From Streptomyces lilacinus (GTDB taxonomy: Bacteria; Actinomycetota; Actinomycetes; Streptomycetales; Streptomycetaceae), in contig KL569423.1 of NCBI GenBank assembly GCA_000715685.1, positions 16,618 through 26,226 of the forward strand: a stretch of 9,609 nt of DNA. The letters run 5' to 3'. Position numbers and translations under genes: made by a program. The notes under the pieces were generated by a model. The model was not told the origin of the DNA. It did not search any database and saw only the letters and a list, made by a program, of their open reading frames with translations. Shown piece by piece: positions 1-6,469 of this stretch (positions within the stretch are counted from its first letter, which is position 1; each line of letters starts with the position of its first letter).

Positions 1-1061
1 AGCAGCCGCAGCCCCTCGCGGAGGAACACGCTGCGGGCGACGCGGTGCTCGGCCCGGTGTCCGCCGTGCGCCACGGACACGGTCACCTGTCCCGCGTCGG
101 CCGGCCAGTCGAAGGAGATCCGGGCGAGCCCGCCGCCGGTGCGCTCGGCGGCCAGTGCCGTGACCGGACGCGGCGCCTCGACACGGACGCTCGGCCCGGC
201 CACGGCACGCTCGCCGCGCACGGCCACGGCCGTGACGCGGACGACGGCACCGGGCGGCGGTACGGACCAGGCTATGGGCGGAGGCAACGCGGATATGAGC
301 GAGGTGATTTCGGTGCCCGGCGGCGGCGGGGCGTCGCCGGGCCACTCGACCAGCCGCACCTCGGCGTCCTCGCCGCCGGTCCAGGAGAAGCGCACGCCTC
401 CGTCCTGGGGCGTGGCGGCGAGCTCGAGCACCGGCGACGGCCAGGGGTGGACGGTGACGGACTGCTCGACGCCCGGTGACGCGATGTCCCGGCCGTCGGT
501 GGTGCGGTAGCGGCAGCTGACGCGTACGCGGTACGTCCCCGTCCGCAGGCCGTGCGCGGTGAACCCGGCGTCCGAGGCCGTGATCTCGCGCTCACTGCCG
601 TCGGGGGCGGTCAGGATGGTGCGGAGGCCGACGGCTTCCGGAGGCCGTGTCCAGGTGGCCGCTATCCGTTCCCGGCCGTCGGCCAGCGAGAGGTCGGAGA
701 TCTCCGGCGCGACGAGCAGCGCTGCCGCCACCAGGGGCGGACCGTCGACGACACCGTCGCGTAAAGGGAGGGCCGCATAGCGCACTTCGGCGCCGAGAGG
801 CGGGCGGGTGTCCTGGGCGGTCCCGCCCTTCGCCCGGCCGCGGACCTCGGCCACGGACGCGGCGCGGCCGTGCGGGGAGCGGTCGAGTCGGATGATCCGC
901 CAGGCCGTGACGCCGCTGTCGTCCGCCCAGCTCAGTCTCACCGAGCCCGAGGCGAGCAGCTCCGCGGCGAGCGGCCCCGGCGCCCCCGGGGCGGGCCGGT
1001 GCGTACGGACGAGTCCGCGCAGCGCGCGCCGGCAGTCGGCCGCGAGCCGGACGACGCGCAG
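1..1061 (-). CDS. Fibronectin type III-like protein, C-terminal part (downstream of a frameshift, cut by the window edge)
   Basis: This is the continuation of the gene that starts at 1729, read in another frame after a one-base slip at 1061. The frame stays open for 353 codons to the left edge, so the natural stop is outside the window. The translation is a chain of beta-sandwich-like modules of about 85-95 residues. Each opens with a Pro/Ala-rich linker and has a Trp in the second strand, as in SVRLSWADDSG, RERIAATWTRPP, GVRFSWTGGED and ARISFDWPADAG. That spacing is typical of fibronectin type III domains, and I count about four. No catalytic motif, signal peptide or membrane segment is visible. 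Such repeats usually mediate protein or carbohydrate contacts; the role here is unknown. The other two minus frames of this stretch are Arg/Pro/Ser-rich shadows, which supports this one as coding. Domain type moderately sure, function unknown. Confidence 0.7.
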   Translation of the reverse strand, partial: MRVVRLAADCRRALRGLVRTHRPAPGAPGPLAAELLASGSVRLSWADDSGVTAWRIIRLDRSPHGRAASVAEVRGRAKGGTAQDTRPPLGAEVRYAALPLRDGVVDGPPLVAAALLVAPEISDLSLADGRERIAATWTRPPEAVGLRTILTAPDGSEREITASDAGFTAHGLRTGTYRVRVSCRYRTTDGRDIASPGVEQSVTVHPWPSPVLELAATPQDGGVRFSWTGGEDAEVRLVEWPGDAPPPPGTEITSLISALPPPIAWSVPPPGAVVRVTAVAVRGERAVAGPSVRVEAPRPVTALAAERTGGGLARISFDWPADAGQVTVSVAHGGHRAEHRVARSVFLREGLRL

Positions 1062-1062
1062 G
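1061..1062 (-). other. Apparent one-base deletion (frameshift) in the fibronectin type III-like gene
   Basis: On the minus strand the sequence GAAGCCTGCGCG changes coding frame. Reading GAAGCCCTGCGCG instead gives an uninterrupted protein of more than 570 residues. A missing C in a short C-run fits a sequencing or assembly error as well as a recent null mutation. No slippery heptamer suggesting programmed frameshifting is seen. Confidence 0.6.
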
Positions 1063-1729
1063 CTTCCACGTCGCCGTCTTCTTCGAGCCGGCGCGCCGTG
1101 GCGAGGACATCGTCCGCTTCCTGCACGCGTGCGGTGATCTGACGGAGGCGCTGCACGAGGAAGGGGTCCCGGCCGCCGTCGGTCGGCAGTTGGGACGCCA
1201 GACGGGCGGCTCGGCGCAGTCGCCCGCGTTCCCAGGCGTCCTGCAGCGCCTCGGCGGCCGTTCGTTGCGTGGCGTCCAGGGGACGTCGCATTTTCGCGGC
1301 ATGGGCCAGTGCCGTGGCCTCCCCGGCGTCGATGCCGAGGGATGCCGCCAAGGCGTCCCGTCCGCCCGAGGGGTGGCTCTGCAGGAGGTCGAGCAATTGA
1401 TAGAGCAGCACCCGTCGCAGCGCCATCGGGTCCCGGTCGTGCAGGTCCGCCAACCGTCGCAGGAGCTCGCCCGCGGCGGGGTTGTTCGCGGCTGCCTGTC
1501 GCAGCGCGACTCCGTCGACACGATTCCAGCCACGCGGCGCACGCGACACGTACACGCCGTCGAGCACGCGCAGGCGTCCGCCTGAGGGGACCAGCGCCTC
1601 ACCGATGTGTCGCAACCCCAGGGCGCGCTGCTGGGCGACGAGCTCCTGATAGCAGCCCACCAGCGGTGACAGCGGCAATGCGCCCAGTGCTCGGGGCAGC
1701 CCGAGGCGATGCCCGAACTCCAGCCCCAC
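1062..1729 (-). CDS. Same fibronectin type III-like protein, N-terminal part (upstream of the frameshift)
   Basis: About 222 residues from a GTG start at 1729. An in-frame TAA lies 18 bases upstream, so this is the first possible start, and a G-run (GGGGGCGAACA) precedes it. The protein is soluble, Leu/Ala/Arg-rich and predicted largely helical, with segments such as MALRRVLLYQLLDLLQ and ATALAHAAKMRRPLDATQR. A charged helical stretch, VQEADDVLATARRLEEDGDVEA, looks like a linker into the fibronectin-type modules. As sequenced, the frame then runs into low-complexity Ser/Arg/Pro residues and stops at 938. Adding one C to the CC at 1062-1061 gives DGDVEALRVVRLAADCRRALRGLV and joins it to the downstream frame. 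I do not recognise the family of this N-terminal region. The gene follows the terpene synthase in the same direction after a 223 bp gap, so an operon link is uncertain. Confidence 0.65.
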
Positions 1730-1952
1730 TGTTCGCCCCCGTGCTTACTGCCAACATCTGTGAGGGACTATCCCAGCAGATGCATGACCTTTGGCGGGTA
1801 ACTTTCCGAAACCTGGGGGACGGAGGCCGGATACGTCCGGTCGTTGGCGTGAAGTGAACATGTTGAGACGCCGTCGCGGCGACCAGCCACCCGTCCACGT
1901 GTCCGGCGGTGCCGAACCGGCCGGCTTCAGGGGCGGCGCCGTGGGCCCGTCG

Positions 1953-2957
1953 TCAGGCGAGCAGCGCTTCGGGGTAGGCGGGCTCGTCGGCGGGGATCAC
2001 GCCGTGGGCGGCGTAGCGCGCGGTCTCCACTGCCCATTGGTGGTAGCCGGGCATCCACAGGGCCATGGTCTCGACGTAGCGGTCGGCGGCCGTGCGTCGG
2101 TCGGCGTCCAGGCCCAGCCGGTCGCTCAGCTCGGGGATGCGCGTCCACAGCCGCTCGAAGGTGTCCAGTTGGTCGTCGATGAGGCCCTGGACGGCGTCGA
2201 TCGCCTCGGGGAGCGGGCAGTGGCGTTCGTTCTGCACGACGAGGACGAGGTTGTGCACGTCCCCGCGGGCCGCTTCCTTCTCCACGGAGTGGACGTCGTT
2301 GCAGAAGGCCGGCACGTCCGTGGCGATCCTGCGCATGGTGCGCAGCTCGGGGCTGTGGAAGGCGCCGGGCGGCACCTCGAAGCCGCCGAGGCGTTCGCAC
2401 ATGTCGACGACGGTCCGACCACCGCTGGAGCCCCGGCGCAGGTGCAGGTACTCCTGCCGGCTCAGGGGCGTGCCGCGGCGGCGGGCGATCGCCTCGTTGG
2501 GGTAGGCGTTGAAGTAGTACTCCCAATTGTGGGCGGCACGGGAGCGCCACGCGGACGACATGCCGTCGATGCTGCGCCGCCACATGTCGGCGAAGGCCCG
2601 CGCCGCCGGGGAGGCGTCGGCGGACAGGGCTTCGGGGTCGTGGACGACGGCGGTCATCTCGTGGCAGATCCGCGCGGCCCGTGCGGGGTCGTTGCCGAGG
2701 GGGCCCTCGAATTGGTCGTCGAAGGGGAACCGGAAGCCCATCAGGTCGGCGGCCAGGTCGAGGTCGGCTCCCGTCGCGTAGGGGTACATGTAGGCGGCCA
2801 GCTTGGTCATGTCCCACGAGTCGTATCGGGCCACGGCTTCGTCGGTGGTGGCCAGCCGGTGGGAGCGGACCCACTCCAGGTTGCGGGTGCGAGCGCGTTC
2901 CAGATCGGGGCTGAGTCGGAACGCGACGGGGAACCGGAAGTGGACGTTCTGAGGCAC
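1953..2957 (-). CDS. Class I terpene synthase (probable sesquiterpene cyclase)
   Basis: This is a 334-residue protein, the usual length of a single-domain bacterial terpene cyclase. It should ionise a prenyl diphosphate, most likely farnesyl diphosphate, with Mg2+ and cyclise the cation in the cytosol. Visible motifs are the Asp-rich DDQFE at 80-84, the NSE triad NDVHSVEKE at 220-228 (N220, S224, E228), and the C-terminal RY pair at 314-315. R175 with G179, in LRRGSSGG about 45 residues before the triad, fits the diphosphate sensor and effector positions. Length and motifs exclude a diterpene alpha-beta-gamma enzyme or a two-domain geosmin synthase. I chose GTG 2957 because it gives the family-typical start [10 protein letters not shown], has GGAG four bases upstream, and lies downstream of a good promoter. 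An in-frame ATG at 3044 would lie inside that promoter. The product cannot be named from sequence. The divergent dehydrogenase may modify it (inference). Confidence 0.93.
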   Translation of the reverse strand: MPQNVHFRFPVAFRLSPDLERARTRNLEWVRSHRLATTDEAVARYDSWDMTKLAAYMYPYATGADLDLAADLMGFRFPFDDQFEGPLGNDPARAARICHEMTAVVHDPEALSADASPAARAFADMWRRSIDGMSSAWRSRAAHNWEYYFNAYPNEAIARRRGTPLSRQEYLHLRRGSSGGRTVVDMCERLGGFEVPPGAFHSPELRTMRRIATDVPAFCNDVHSVEKEAARGDVHNLVLVVQNERHCPLPEAIDAVQGLIDDQLDTFERLWTRIPELSDRLGLDADRRTAADRYVETMALWMPGYHQWAVETARYAAHGVIPADEPAYPEALLA

Positions 2958-2964
2958 GGGGCTC

Positions 2965-2984
2965 CGAGACGGGTCGAGACGGGT
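2965..2984. repeat. Tandem 10-bp direct repeat in the terpene synthase leader
   Basis: CGAGACGGGT occurs twice head to tail (2965-2974 and 2975-2984), without mismatch. It lies just upstream of the GTG at 2957, and its edge overlaps the GGAG ribosome binding site on the minus strand. Two copies are too few to prove a function; it could be a protein-binding site or a chance duplication. Confidence 0.6.
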
Positions 2985-3026
2985 GACGAGGCCGAGCGAT
3001 CCCCGCTCGATGACTGACGAGGCAGC

Positions 3027-3056
3027 AGTATCAGCCGAGATCATTTCGGTGTCCAA
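3027..3056 (-). promoter_or_regulatory. Candidate housekeeping-type promoter for the terpene synthase
   Basis: On the minus strand TTGGAC (3056-3051) is followed after 18 bases by GATACT (3032-3027). This resembles the -35/-10 pair used by the main vegetative sigma factor. Transcription would start near 3020, leaving a leader of about 60 bases before GTG 2957. It also argues against the upstream ATG at 3044 as the translation start. Confidence 0.5.
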
Positions 3057-3075
3057 GGCCTCGATCTCCGGGGCG

Positions 3076-3102
3076 CACCGAGTGAGAGATCCGCTCTCGG
3101 TG
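3076..3102. promoter_or_regulatory. Inverted repeat between the divergent terpene synthase and epimerase genes
   Basis: CACCGAG (3076-3082) and CTCGGTG (3096-3102) form a perfect 7-bp dyad with a 13-base spacer. It lies about 20 bases upstream of the synthase -35 element and 42 bases upstream of the epimerase ATG. It could be an operator shared by both genes; no regulator gene sits directly beside it. Confidence 0.35.
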
Positions 3103-3144
3103 AACCCCGTTGGCGCCCGGTACTTGTGGTGCTTGAGTGACGGA

Positions 3145-4131
3145 ATGGAAATTCTCGTTCTGGGTGGTACGGCATGGGTGGGCCGGGAGTTGTCGCGGCA
3201 GGCCGTCGAGCGGGGCCATCGGGTCACCTGCCTCGCGCGCGGTGAAAGCGGCGACGTGGCGGACGGCGCCGTGCTGGTGCCCGCTGACCGGCGCGACGCC
3301 TCGGCGTACGAGCCGCTGCTCGATCGCACGTGGGACGCCGTCGTCGAAATATCGTGGCAGCCCGGCTTCGTGCGCGACGCCCTCGACGCGTTGGGGCACA
3401 CGGCCCGGCACTGGACCTACGTCTCCTCCGTCAGCGCCTATGCCTCCCACGCCGTGCCGGGCGCGGACGAGTCCGCGGCCCTCCTCGCACCGACCGATCG
3501 CAGCGAGGCCGACCGTGAGCAGTACGGCGAGGCGAAGGTCGCCTGCGAGCAGGCGTCGACGGACGCCGCCGGCGACCGGCTCCTCCTCGTGCGCCCCGGC
3601 CTCATCGGCGGGCCCGGCGATCACAGCGACCGTTCCGGCTACTGGGTGGCTCGTGCCGCCCGGGACCCGCGGGGACGCATGCTGGTGCCGGACTCGCCGG
3701 CCGCACCCACTCAGGCGATCGACGTGCGGGACCTCGCCGCCTGGCTGCTCGACGCCGCGGAGGCGGGAACCACCGGTACGTACGACGCGGTCGGCCCGAT
3801 CGTCCCCTTCGAGGAGTGGATCGAGCTGTCACGCAACATCGGCGGGCACACCGGACCCGTGGTCGCCGTCGACCCGGCCCTTCTGCTCGAGAACGGCGTG
3901 GCCGAGTACATGGGGCCCGAGTCGCTGCCGATGTGGGTGGCCGACCCCGGCTGGCAGGGGTGGCAGGCCCGGGACGGCTCCGCGGCGCGGGCCGCCGGAC
4001 TGCGGCACCGTCCCCCGGCGGAACTGCTGGCCGACACGCTGCTCTGGGAGCGCGAGCAGGGCCTGGACCGCCCCCGGCGCGCCGGCCTCGGCGCCGAGCG
4101 CGAGCGCGAACTGCTCGACGCCCTCGACTGA
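3145..4131 (+). CDS. NAD(P)-dependent epimerase/dehydratase (extended SDR family)
   Basis: This is a cytosolic Rossmann-fold oxidoreductase of 328 residues, the usual length for extended short-chain dehydrogenases. The N-terminus [13 protein letters not shown] carries the nucleotide-binding Gly motif GGTAWVG at 7-13. The strand and turn VSSVSAY (93-99) contain the catalytic Ser/Thr position. YGEAK at 127-131 is the Tyr-x-x-x-Lys catalytic pair, and [11 protein letters not shown] at 150-160 matches the family's RPxxxxGPGD substrate-side loop. The frame stays open upstream to 2983, but ATG 3145 begins exactly at the first beta strand, so it is preferred; its ribosome binding site (GAGTGACGGA) is weak. 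The gene is divergent from the terpene synthase, 187 bp apart. Many relatives act on nucleotide sugars, others reduce natural-product or flavonoid-type ketones. The substrate is unknown, and a terpenoid tailoring role is only suggested by position. Confidence 0.88.
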   Translation: MEILVLGGTAWVGRELSRQAVERGHRVTCLARGESGDVADGAVLVPADRRDASAYEPLLDRTWDAVVEISWQPGFVRDALDALGHTARHWTYVSSVSAYASHAVPGADESAALLAPTDRSEADREQYGEAKVACEQASTDAAGDRLLLVRPGLIGGPGDHSDRSGYWVARAARDPRGRMLVPDSPAAPTQAIDVRDLAAWLLDAAEAGTTGTYDAVGPIVPFEEWIELSRNIGGHTGPVVAVDPALLLENGVAEYMGPESLPMWVADPGWQGWQARDGSAARAAGLRHRPPAELLADTLLWEREQGLDRPRRAGLGAERERELLDALD

Positions 4132-4147
4132 CACCGCTTCGGCCCGC

Positions 4148-4169
4148 GCACGGCCTACGCACGGCCTAC
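4148..4169. repeat. Tandem 11-bp direct repeat downstream of the epimerase gene
   Basis: GCACGGCCTAC occurs twice head to tail (4148-4158 and 4159-4169), without mismatch, 16 bases after the epimerase stop. It forms no hairpin that I can see. The rest of the 211 bp gap up to the ABC exporter holds no clear terminator and no convincing -35/-10 pair. Confidence 0.6.
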
Positions 4170-4342
4170 GTCCCGGACTGTCACGGCACGGACGAAATGC
4201 CGGTGATCGGCTGGTGCTTCCACATCGAGGAGGGGGGGCGGTGCGCCGTATCACCACGGGCGTGCACCCCGCGACCTCTGGTGATCACGCTTGGTGAGCG
4301 GAAGGATGCGGAGCGTTCCAGCCCCCCGCACCCGGAGGCGCG

Positions 4343-5302
4343 ATGAAGTTGCTCCGAAAACCGGCCACCAACCAACAGCCCCTCTCCGCCAGCGAGCGGC
4401 TGCTCTTCAGCGGCACCCTGCGCCACGACAAGGCCTGGGCGCAGTACGAGGACCCGCTGCTGCGCATGAGCTTCTGGTCCATGGCCCGGCAGTTCCCCAC
4501 CATGCTCGCCGTGATCGCCCGGGTCGCCTGGCGCGAGGACCCCCGCGCGCTGGTGGTCCTGCTCGGCGCGCAGCTTGCCTCGGGCGTCATGACCGCGTTC
4601 CTGCTCGTCTCGATCAACGGGGTCCTCGTCGCGCTGTTCTCCAACGGACCGACCACGGACAAGCTGTGGGAAGCCCTGCCCGCGCTCCTGACCGGCGGCG
4701 CGGCCTCCAGCGGCTCGGTGCTGCTCGGCTGCCTGATCGTGAAGGTCGAGGGCCGCCTCTACCCGAAGATCGAGCTGGCCTGCACGACCGCGTACTACGA
4801 CATGATGGCGCGGGTCGAGATGTCCGCCATGGAGGACAAGGACATCCACCGCAAGCTCGCCATGGGCCGCTACGGCACCAACTCGGTGCGGCGCATGCTG
4901 TCCCACTCGGTGTGGGTGATCAGCGGCATGATGAGCCTCGCGGCCGCCGCCGTCGTCCTCGGCTCGCTCCACCCGCTCCTCGTCGGCGCGCTCGCGCTGA
5001 TCGCGGCACCCCGGTGGTGGGGCGCGGTCGTCGTCATGCGGCGGGCGTACGCGTCGCGGCACGTGTGGATCGACCACACCCGGGCCGTGGACGTGATCAC
5101 CTATCCGATCACCCGGGCCGACGCCACGCCGGAACTGCGCGTCCACGGCGCCGGGAGGGTCCTGGTGGACGCCTCGCTGGACATGGGGCGCACGGCGGCC
5201 GGCGAGAAGGAGCGGCTGGCCAACGCGGAGGCCGTGACCGAGGTCCTCGCGGCGTCGATGTCCGGGACGGCGCGCGTCCTCGCGTACGGGCTGCTGTGGT
5301 GG
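4343..5302 (+). CDS. ABC exporter, membrane-domain half (interrupted gene)
   Basis: These are the first 320 native codons of a type I ABC exporter; the ATPase half follows after the foreign sequence at 5303-5329. The start ATG has GGAGG four bases upstream. About 65 N-terminal residues are cytosolic (MKLLRKPATNQQPLSASER). Hydrophobic segments follow at about 68-100, 112-134 and 187-222, the last long enough for a helical hairpin, and another starts at about 308 (TARVLAYGLLWW) and is cut off. Between them are soluble coupling-helix regions such as YYDMMARVEMSAMEDKDIHRKL, typical of the exporter fold. As sequenced the frame continues through the foreign bases into SPSATPPATSTRSSAS and stops at 5380; that tail is not real protein. 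There is no Cys39 peptidase domain, so it is not a bacteriocin-processing transporter. The substrate is unknown. Confidence 0.85.
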
Positions 5303-5329
5303 CTGTCTCTTGATGTGTATAAGAGACAG
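5303..5329. other. Tn5 mosaic-end (tagmentation adapter) sequence left in the assembly
   Basis: CTGTCTCTT (5303-5311) is joined directly to GATGTGTATAAGAGACAG (5312-5329). The second piece is 18 of the 19 bases of the engineered Tn5 mosaic end, and the first is the opening 9 bases of its reverse complement. The outer 9 bases pair as an inverted repeat. Base composition here is AT-rich, unlike anything around it. No 9-bp target duplication flanks it (GCTGTGGTGG on the left, TCGCCATCCG on the right) and no transposon body is present. It is best explained as adapter remaining where two read ends or contigs were joined. Confidence 0.95.
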
Positions 5330-5331
5330 TC

Positions 5332-6282
5332 GCCATCCGCAACGCCACCGGCTACCTCAACACGGTCGTCAGCCAGCTGAACTACATGTTCGAGGAGTCG
5401 CTGTACCTGACCGACCTGAACGACTCCGTCGCGCTCGGCAAGGAGCACGCCATCCCCCTCGGCGGCGTCCCCGTGGCGGGGAGCGGCGTCGAGGTGGTCC
5501 TCGAGGACGTGACGTTCCGCTACCCGGGCGCGGAGAAGGACGCCCTGCGGGACGTGTCGCTGACGATCCCGCCGGGCAAGGTCGTGGCCCTGGTGGGGGA
5601 GAACGGATCCGGCAAGACCACGCTGTCCGCCCTGGTGGCCGGGCTGTACCTGCCGACGGCGGGACGGGTCCTCTACAACGGCGTCGAGATCCGCGACGCC
5701 GACCGGGAGACGATCTTCGACAAGATCGCGCTGCTGTCCCAGCACGTCCAGGCGTGGCCGATGACGGTGAAGGCCAACGTCCACATCGGCGACGGTCGCA
5801 AGCCGCTCGTCCAGGAGGACGTCGAGGCGGCGGCCGAGCGGGCCGACGTCCGCAAGATCGTCGAGGAGCTGCCCCACGGGTGGGACTCGATCGCCATGAA
5901 GGGCTTCGAGCGGGGCGTGAAGCTCTCGGGCGGCCAGTGGCAGCGCGTCGGCGTCGCGCGGGTCGTCTACCGGGGGCGGGTGCTGAACATCGTGGACGAG
6001 CCCACGGCCGCGCTCGACCCCCGCGCGGAGATCGACATGTTCGAGTCGCTGCACGGGCTGACGGCCGACGGCGTCACGTCGGTCCTGCTCATCACCCACC
6101 GGCTCGCGGCCACCGCCTCCGCGGATGTGATCTACGTCCTGAACCAGGGCCGGCTGGTCGAGGCGGGCCCGCATCGCGAGCTGATGGACATCGACGGAGG
6201 GCACTACCGGGAGCTGTACGAGCTGCAGGCCTCCCAGTACGACACGACGGCGAACGCGAAGGTGCCCACTCAGCGGGCCTGA
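5332..6282 (+). CDS. ABC exporter, ATPase half (continuation of the interrupted gene)
   Basis: This frame opens right after the adapter with AIRNATGYLNTVVSQLNYM, the last membrane helix region, and runs into a complete nucleotide-binding domain. Counting from the internal ATG at 5386, the motifs are Walker A GENGSGKTT (71-79), Q-loop Q119 in LLSQH, signature LSGGQ (180-184), Walker B NIVDEP (D204, E205), D-loop ALD (209-211) and switch His238 in LLITHRL. All residues needed for ATP hydrolysis are present. The ATG at 5386 lacks a proper ribosome binding site and lies inside the fold, so it is not a true start. This frame is offset by two bases from the upstream half, which shows that 3n+1 native bases are missing at the junction. 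The restored protein would be about 655 residues, a half-transporter that should act as a dimer. A hairpin terminator follows, so the gene seems to end its own transcript. Confidence 0.88.
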   Translation, partial: AIRNATGYLNTVVSQLNYMFEESLYLTDLNDSVALGKEHAIPLGGVPVAGSGVEVVLEDVTFRYPGAEKDALRDVSLTIPPGKVVALVGENGSGKTTLSALVAGLYLPTAGRVLYNGVEIRDADRETIFDKIALLSQHVQAWPMTVKANVHIGDGRKPLVQEDVEAAAERADVRKIVEELPHGWDSIAMKGFERGVKLSGGQWQRVGVARVVYRGRVLNIVDEPTAALDPRAEIDMFESLHGLTADGVTSVLLITHRLAATASADVIYVLNQGRLVEAGPHRELMDIDGGHYRELYELQASQYDTTANAKVPTQRA

Positions 6283-6294
6283 GCCGTGCCGAGC

Positions 6295-6322
6295 GCCCTG
6301 CCGCGGGCGACCGCGGCGGGGC
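6295..6322 (+). terminator. GC-rich hairpin after the ABC exporter gene
   Basis: A 12-bp stem (6295-6306 with 6311-6322, one G-U pair) closes on the tetraloop GCGA, a GNRA-type loop. It starts 12 bases after the stop codon at 6280-6282. No T-tract follows, which is common for terminators in Streptomyces. Confidence 0.55.
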
Positions 6323-6469
6323 CTCTCCGCATCGGGGGGCCGCCCGAGCATTTCGTATGCTGGATTGACGGGACAATTCCGGAACCTTTGGCCTTGGTTT
6401 CTGCATCTGCCATTACGGAACTGACCGACTGCGCCCCACGGGGTGGCCAGCACCATCGGAGCACCAACC

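Noticed and set aside
1055..1070. Programmed ribosomal frameshift
   Set aside because: No slippery heptamer or downstream stimulatory hairpin is apparent, and a simple missing C explains the frame change.
1730..1952. Terminator or clear promoter between the terpene synthase stop and the fibronectin-like gene
   Set aside because: Only a 4-bp GGGC/GCCC stem, the palindrome CCGGCCGG and an isolated GATAGT on the minus strand are seen; none is strong enough to call.
1791..3017. Long plus-strand open frame opposite the terpene synthase
   Set aside because: It is the antisense of a gene with all class I cyclase motifs. Its translation is Val/Gly/His-rich with no recognisable domain, as expected of a GC-rich shadow.
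2957..3044. Terpene synthase start at the upstream in-frame ATG 3044
   Set aside because: It would add 29 residues not typical of the family, has a poor ribosome binding site, and lies between the -35 and -10 elements of the likely promoter.
5303..5329. Real Tn5-type transposon insertion or excision footprint, or a recombination site
   Set aside because: There is no 9-bp target duplication, no transposase or marker, and two facing mosaic-end pieces directly joined. Native bases are missing rather than duplicated.
5303..5329. Hairpin or operator formed by the CTGTCTCTT/AAGAGACAG inverted repeat
   Set aside because: The symmetry comes from two adapter ends facing each other inside a coding region.
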